6,205 nt of DNA from Bacteroidales bacterium (lineage in GTDB: Bacteria; Bacteroidota; Bacteroidia; Bacteroidales; JALTDM01), in contig JALWKH010000115.1 in the NCBI GenBank assembly GCA_026996635.1, positions 1-6,205 on the forward strand. Direction: 5' to 3'. Of this stretch, positions 4,924-6,205 are shown piece by piece. The first letter of the stretch is position 1. Each line of letters starts with the position of its first letter. Position numbers and translations under genes: made by a program. The notes under the pieces are model-generated. The model was not told the origin of the DNA. It saw nothing but the letters and a program-made list of their open reading frames with translations, and made no database searches.

Positions 4924-6205
4924 AACCGGCATATTAGTCAAATACAGCCTTTTTATAAAGCGAACATTATTTGCTCTTCTTATACTTGAATTGTCACGGC
5001 TATATTTTTACTTATGGAACACAGTCAGTTTCGGCGATGCACCTTTGCAAGAAATTGTTTATGCTTTTATCCACGGTATCAGATTTGATTTTTTCTCTTT
5101 TGTATCGCTTTCTCTACCCTTCGTAATTATCAGTTTGCTTCCGGTCAACCTAGAAAAAAATAAACTTTGGTTCATTATTTCAAAATTCTTTTACTCATTT
5201 TCTATTTTCACCATCCTGTTTTTCAATGCAATAGACACAGACTATTTTAAATTTTCGGGCAAAAGAAGCACAATTGATGTCTTTACAATATTCACAACAG
5301 GAGACGAAATGACAGGAATGGTACCGCAACTTATTGCACAATACTGGTACCACATACTGTTTGTCCTGATTATGACATATGTATCAATTAGATTATTCGG
5401 CAAAAAAGACAAATCTAAAGTAAAGCCCAATATCCAGGGAATCATTTCTTTTTTGGTTTCACTAACTATAGTTTTTTTCTTAATGCGGGGATTTGCAATG
5501 AGACCCGTATCAATAATAGATGCAGCCGAAAACAATCCTCATACCCAAGAACTTGTTTTAAACACGGTTTTCACAATCTTGCAGACATCCACCCAAGATA
5601 ACATTAAGCCGGTAAAATACTTCGACGACAAAAAAGCAAGAGAACTATACGGTTTTATACGCCACTACCCTACCGATACTACCAATCAAGGTAAAAATGT
5701 AGTGATAATAATTTTTGAAAGTTTCGGAAAAGAATATATCGGATTCTACAATCCCGGAACAAAAACACATACTCCGTTCCTTGACTCACTTTTAAGCCAG
5801 AGTCTCACTTTCGAATACAGCTATGCCAATGCAAAAAAATCGATTGAAGGTATTCCAGCCGTTTTAGCATCAATACCCGTTTTGTCCGACAATCCCTTTA
5901 TTTTATCACCTTTTGCATCTAACAAGATAAATTCAATAGCTACCGTACTGAAAAAACACGGATATATAACTTCTTTTTTCCATGGTGGAGAGAACGGAAC
6001 AATGAATTTCGATAAATTCTCCAGATTGGCAGGTTTTGACAGATATTACGGAATGAATGAATACCCACCGGATAAAAGAAAAAAAGATTATGACGGTGTC
6101 TGGGGAATATATGATGAGCCGTTTTTGCAATTTTTCGCACAAAAACTATCAAGTATGAAACAACCTTTCTTTTCGGCACTCTTTACTCTCTCGTCTCACC
6201 ATCCA
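4910..6205 (+). CDS. LtaS/MdoB-type membrane phosphoglycerol transferase-like protein, 3' end outside window
   Basis: The first 432 codons are seen; the frame is open to the last base. The start is GTG at 4910, 14 bases inside nusB; an in-frame stop at 4868-4870 and the lack of another start before the first helix support it. Five hydrophobic segments (about 13-35, 62-80, 88-107, 146-163, 178-195) are followed by an external catalytic domain from about 262, the LtaS layout. Domain motifs: N-V-V-I-I-I-F-E-S-F-G-K-E-Y (E270 as metal ligand), T-P-F-L-D-S-L, Y-A-N-A-K-K-S-I-E-G-I-P (S311 at the presumed nucleophile position, threonine in LtaS), F-F-H-G-G (357-360), N-F-D-K-F, A-G-F-D, D-Y-D-G-V-W-G-I-Y-D-E-P-F (393-405) and S-S-H-H-P at the edge. 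The superfamily's final D-H metal site lies beyond the window. It probably transfers phosphoglycerol or phosphoethanolamine from a phospholipid to an envelope glycan; the substrate cannot be told from sequence. Confidence 0.9.
   Translation, partial: MKINETGILVKYSLFIKRTLFALLILELSRLYFYLWNTVSFGDAPLQEIVYAFIHGIRFDFFSFVSLSLPFVIISLLPVNLEKNKLWFIISKFFYSFSIFTILFFNAIDTDYFKFSGKRSTIDVFTIFTTGDEMTGMVPQLIAQYWYHILFVLIMTYVSIRLFGKKDKSKVKPNIQGIISFLVSLTIVFFLMRGFAMRPVSIIDAAENNPHTQELVLNTVFTILQTSTQDNIKPVKYFDDKKARELYGFIRHYPTDTTNQGKNVVIIIFESFGKEYIGFYNPGTKTHTPFLDSLLSQSLTFEYSYANAKKSIEGIPAVLASIPVLSDNPFILSPFASNKINSIATVLKKHGYITSFFHGGENGTMNFDKFSRLAGFDRYYGMNEYPPDKRKKDYDGVWGIYDEPFLQFFAQKLSSMKQPFFSALFTLSSHHP

Noticed and set aside
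4920..4937. ATG at 4920-4922 as the start of the transferase
   Set aside because: That frame ends at a TAG after five codons; the GTG at 4910 is in the correct open frame.
5242..5535. Minus-strand open frame of 97 codons within the LtaS-like gene
   Set aside because: It lies opposite the membrane helices and linker of a clearly coding frame; no independent support.
5933..6179. Two overlapping minus-strand open frames near the right edge
   Set aside because: They lie opposite the conserved catalytic-domain motifs of the transferase, which explain the conservation on the plus strand.
1..6205. CRISPR array, insertion sequence, toxin-antitoxin or defence cluster
   Set aside because: No regularly spaced repeats, inverted terminal repeats, transposase, integrase or defence-type domains were seen on either strand.

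Overview
The window is an AT-rich stretch of a bacterial chromosome, almost certainly from the Bacteroidota and probably the order Bacteroidales. Four things point there: promoter-like sites of the Bacteroidota type (TTG, 17 bases, TAnnTTTG); a near absence of Shine-Dalgarno sequences; a NusB of double length with the N-terminus MISRRLLRIKV; and a DoxX-type membrane protein with a long periplasmic tail of the kind found in Bacteroides. All intact genes look like ordinary vertically inherited core or lineage genes. I see no insertion sequence, integrase, CRISPR array, toxin-antitoxin pair or phage gene.

Left part, minus strand (read right to left): a DoxX/MauE-type membrane protein with a thioredoxin-like tail (1636 to 506) is followed after 9 bases by a YraN/UPF0102 nuclease-fold protein with a GTG start (496 to 146). 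A possible third reading frame starts at 43 and leaves the window at the left edge.

Middle: a 183-base divergent intergenic region (1637-1819) leads into a tRNA-Arg with anticodon CCT (1820-1891), which has its own promoter-like site. Next come two small exported proteins predicted to be outer-membrane beta-barrels (1955-2656 and 2699-3280), each with a TAnnTTTG element just upstream.

Right part, plus strand: riboflavin synthase ribE (3283-3921) begins 2 bases after the second barrel gene. nusB (3940-4923) follows behind an unusually clear Shine-Dalgarno sequence. A LtaS/MdoB-type membrane alkaline-phosphatase-superfamily transferase starts at a GTG overlapping the end of nusB by 14 bases and runs off the right edge (4910-6205, 432 codons seen). 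The spacings of 2 bases, 18 bases and a 14-base overlap suggest that barrel 2, ribE, nusB and the transferase are at least partly co-transcribed. Their functions (envelope, cofactor synthesis, rRNA transcription, envelope polymer modification) do not form one pathway, so this looks like a growth-linked housekeeping cluster.

I did not find a convincing new biological system. The points most worth a second look are the DoxX/thioredoxin-like fusion whose only two cysteines sit in a CGC motif, the long NusB with a Shine-Dalgarno in a lineage that rarely uses one, the truncated LtaS-like protein with serine at the presumed nucleophile position, and the two unnamed barrel proteins.
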